A stretch of 64,000 nt of DNA from Morinoia aosen (taxonomy: Eukaryota; Arthropoda; Malacostraca; Amphipoda; Talitridae), in contig CM059570.1 of assembly GCA_030386875.1 (NCBI GenBank), forward strand, positions 34,277,422 through 34,341,421. Reading direction: 5' to 3'. Under the pieces are notes generated by a model. That model did not search any database, was not told the DNA's origin, and saw only the letters and a program-made list of their open reading frames with translations. Of the stretch, positions 63,946 to 64,000 are shown piece after piece. Each line of letters opens with the position of its first letter. Positions within the stretch are counted from its first letter, which is position 1. The position numbers and the translations under genes were made by a program.

Positions 63946-64000
63946 TGTACAATTCTACCTCCTCATCTTACACAAATGTTGAAGCACAGGTCACTCAAGC

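Overview
The window is animal nuclear DNA, most likely from an insect or other arthropod. It has small GT-AG exons with high GC set in AT-rich introns, a DOCK-family gene of the Sponge/DOCK3-4 type, I-clade and CR1/L2-like LINEs, a hAT DNA transposon, SINE-like repeats and satellites. I cannot name the species.

Only one host gene is supported. It runs on the minus strand from 59558 (its 5' end lies beyond the right edge) down to a stop codon at 18543. I traced 20 consecutive exons. All junctions agree in phase, the combined length is 3633 nt, and they encode the last 1210 residues. These cover the armadillo-like middle region, the whole DHR2 guanine-nucleotide-exchange domain and a proline-rich tail with several SH3-binding motifs. 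The DAAVNGG sequence in DHR2 and the conserved core place it with DOCK3/DOCK4/Sponge, not DOCK1/2/5.

Layout: 1-3.0 kb, a 5'-truncated LINE on the plus strand with an RT ORF. 3.0-5.45 kb, nothing recognised. 5.47-11.59 kb, a full-length I-clade LINE (copy A, minus strand) with target-site duplications. 11.6-18.5 kb, gene-poor DNA with one SINE-like repeat. 18.5-59.6 kb, the DOCK gene, whose introns hold a small SINE remnant (21.45), a Penelope-like GIY-YIG remnant (22.6), a splice-donor-like minisatellite (28.6), an internally deleted hAT transposon (29.8-32.3), a TATA-rich 23-bp minisatellite (36.8-37.5), a 40-bp stub of the I-clade LINE (38.47), SINE-like copies (45.7, 57.35, 58.96), an unassigned GC-rich block (46.4-47.5) and a second full-length I-clade LINE (copy B, 47.76-54.28) that itself carries a SINE-like insertion. 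59.6-63.94 kb, a 22-bp satellite of about 195 units just upstream of the first visible exon.

The DOCK exons form one transcript. The transposons are independent passengers. LINE copies A and B, the SINE nested in B and the 40-bp stub form a readable insertion history, because copy A preserves the empty site for the SINE. I found no tRNA, rRNA, CRISPR or prokaryotic-type feature and no clearly novel multi-gene system. The most unusual items are the satellite beside a splice acceptor, the donor-like repeat beside exon 13, the TATA-rich intronic array and the minimal LINE stub.
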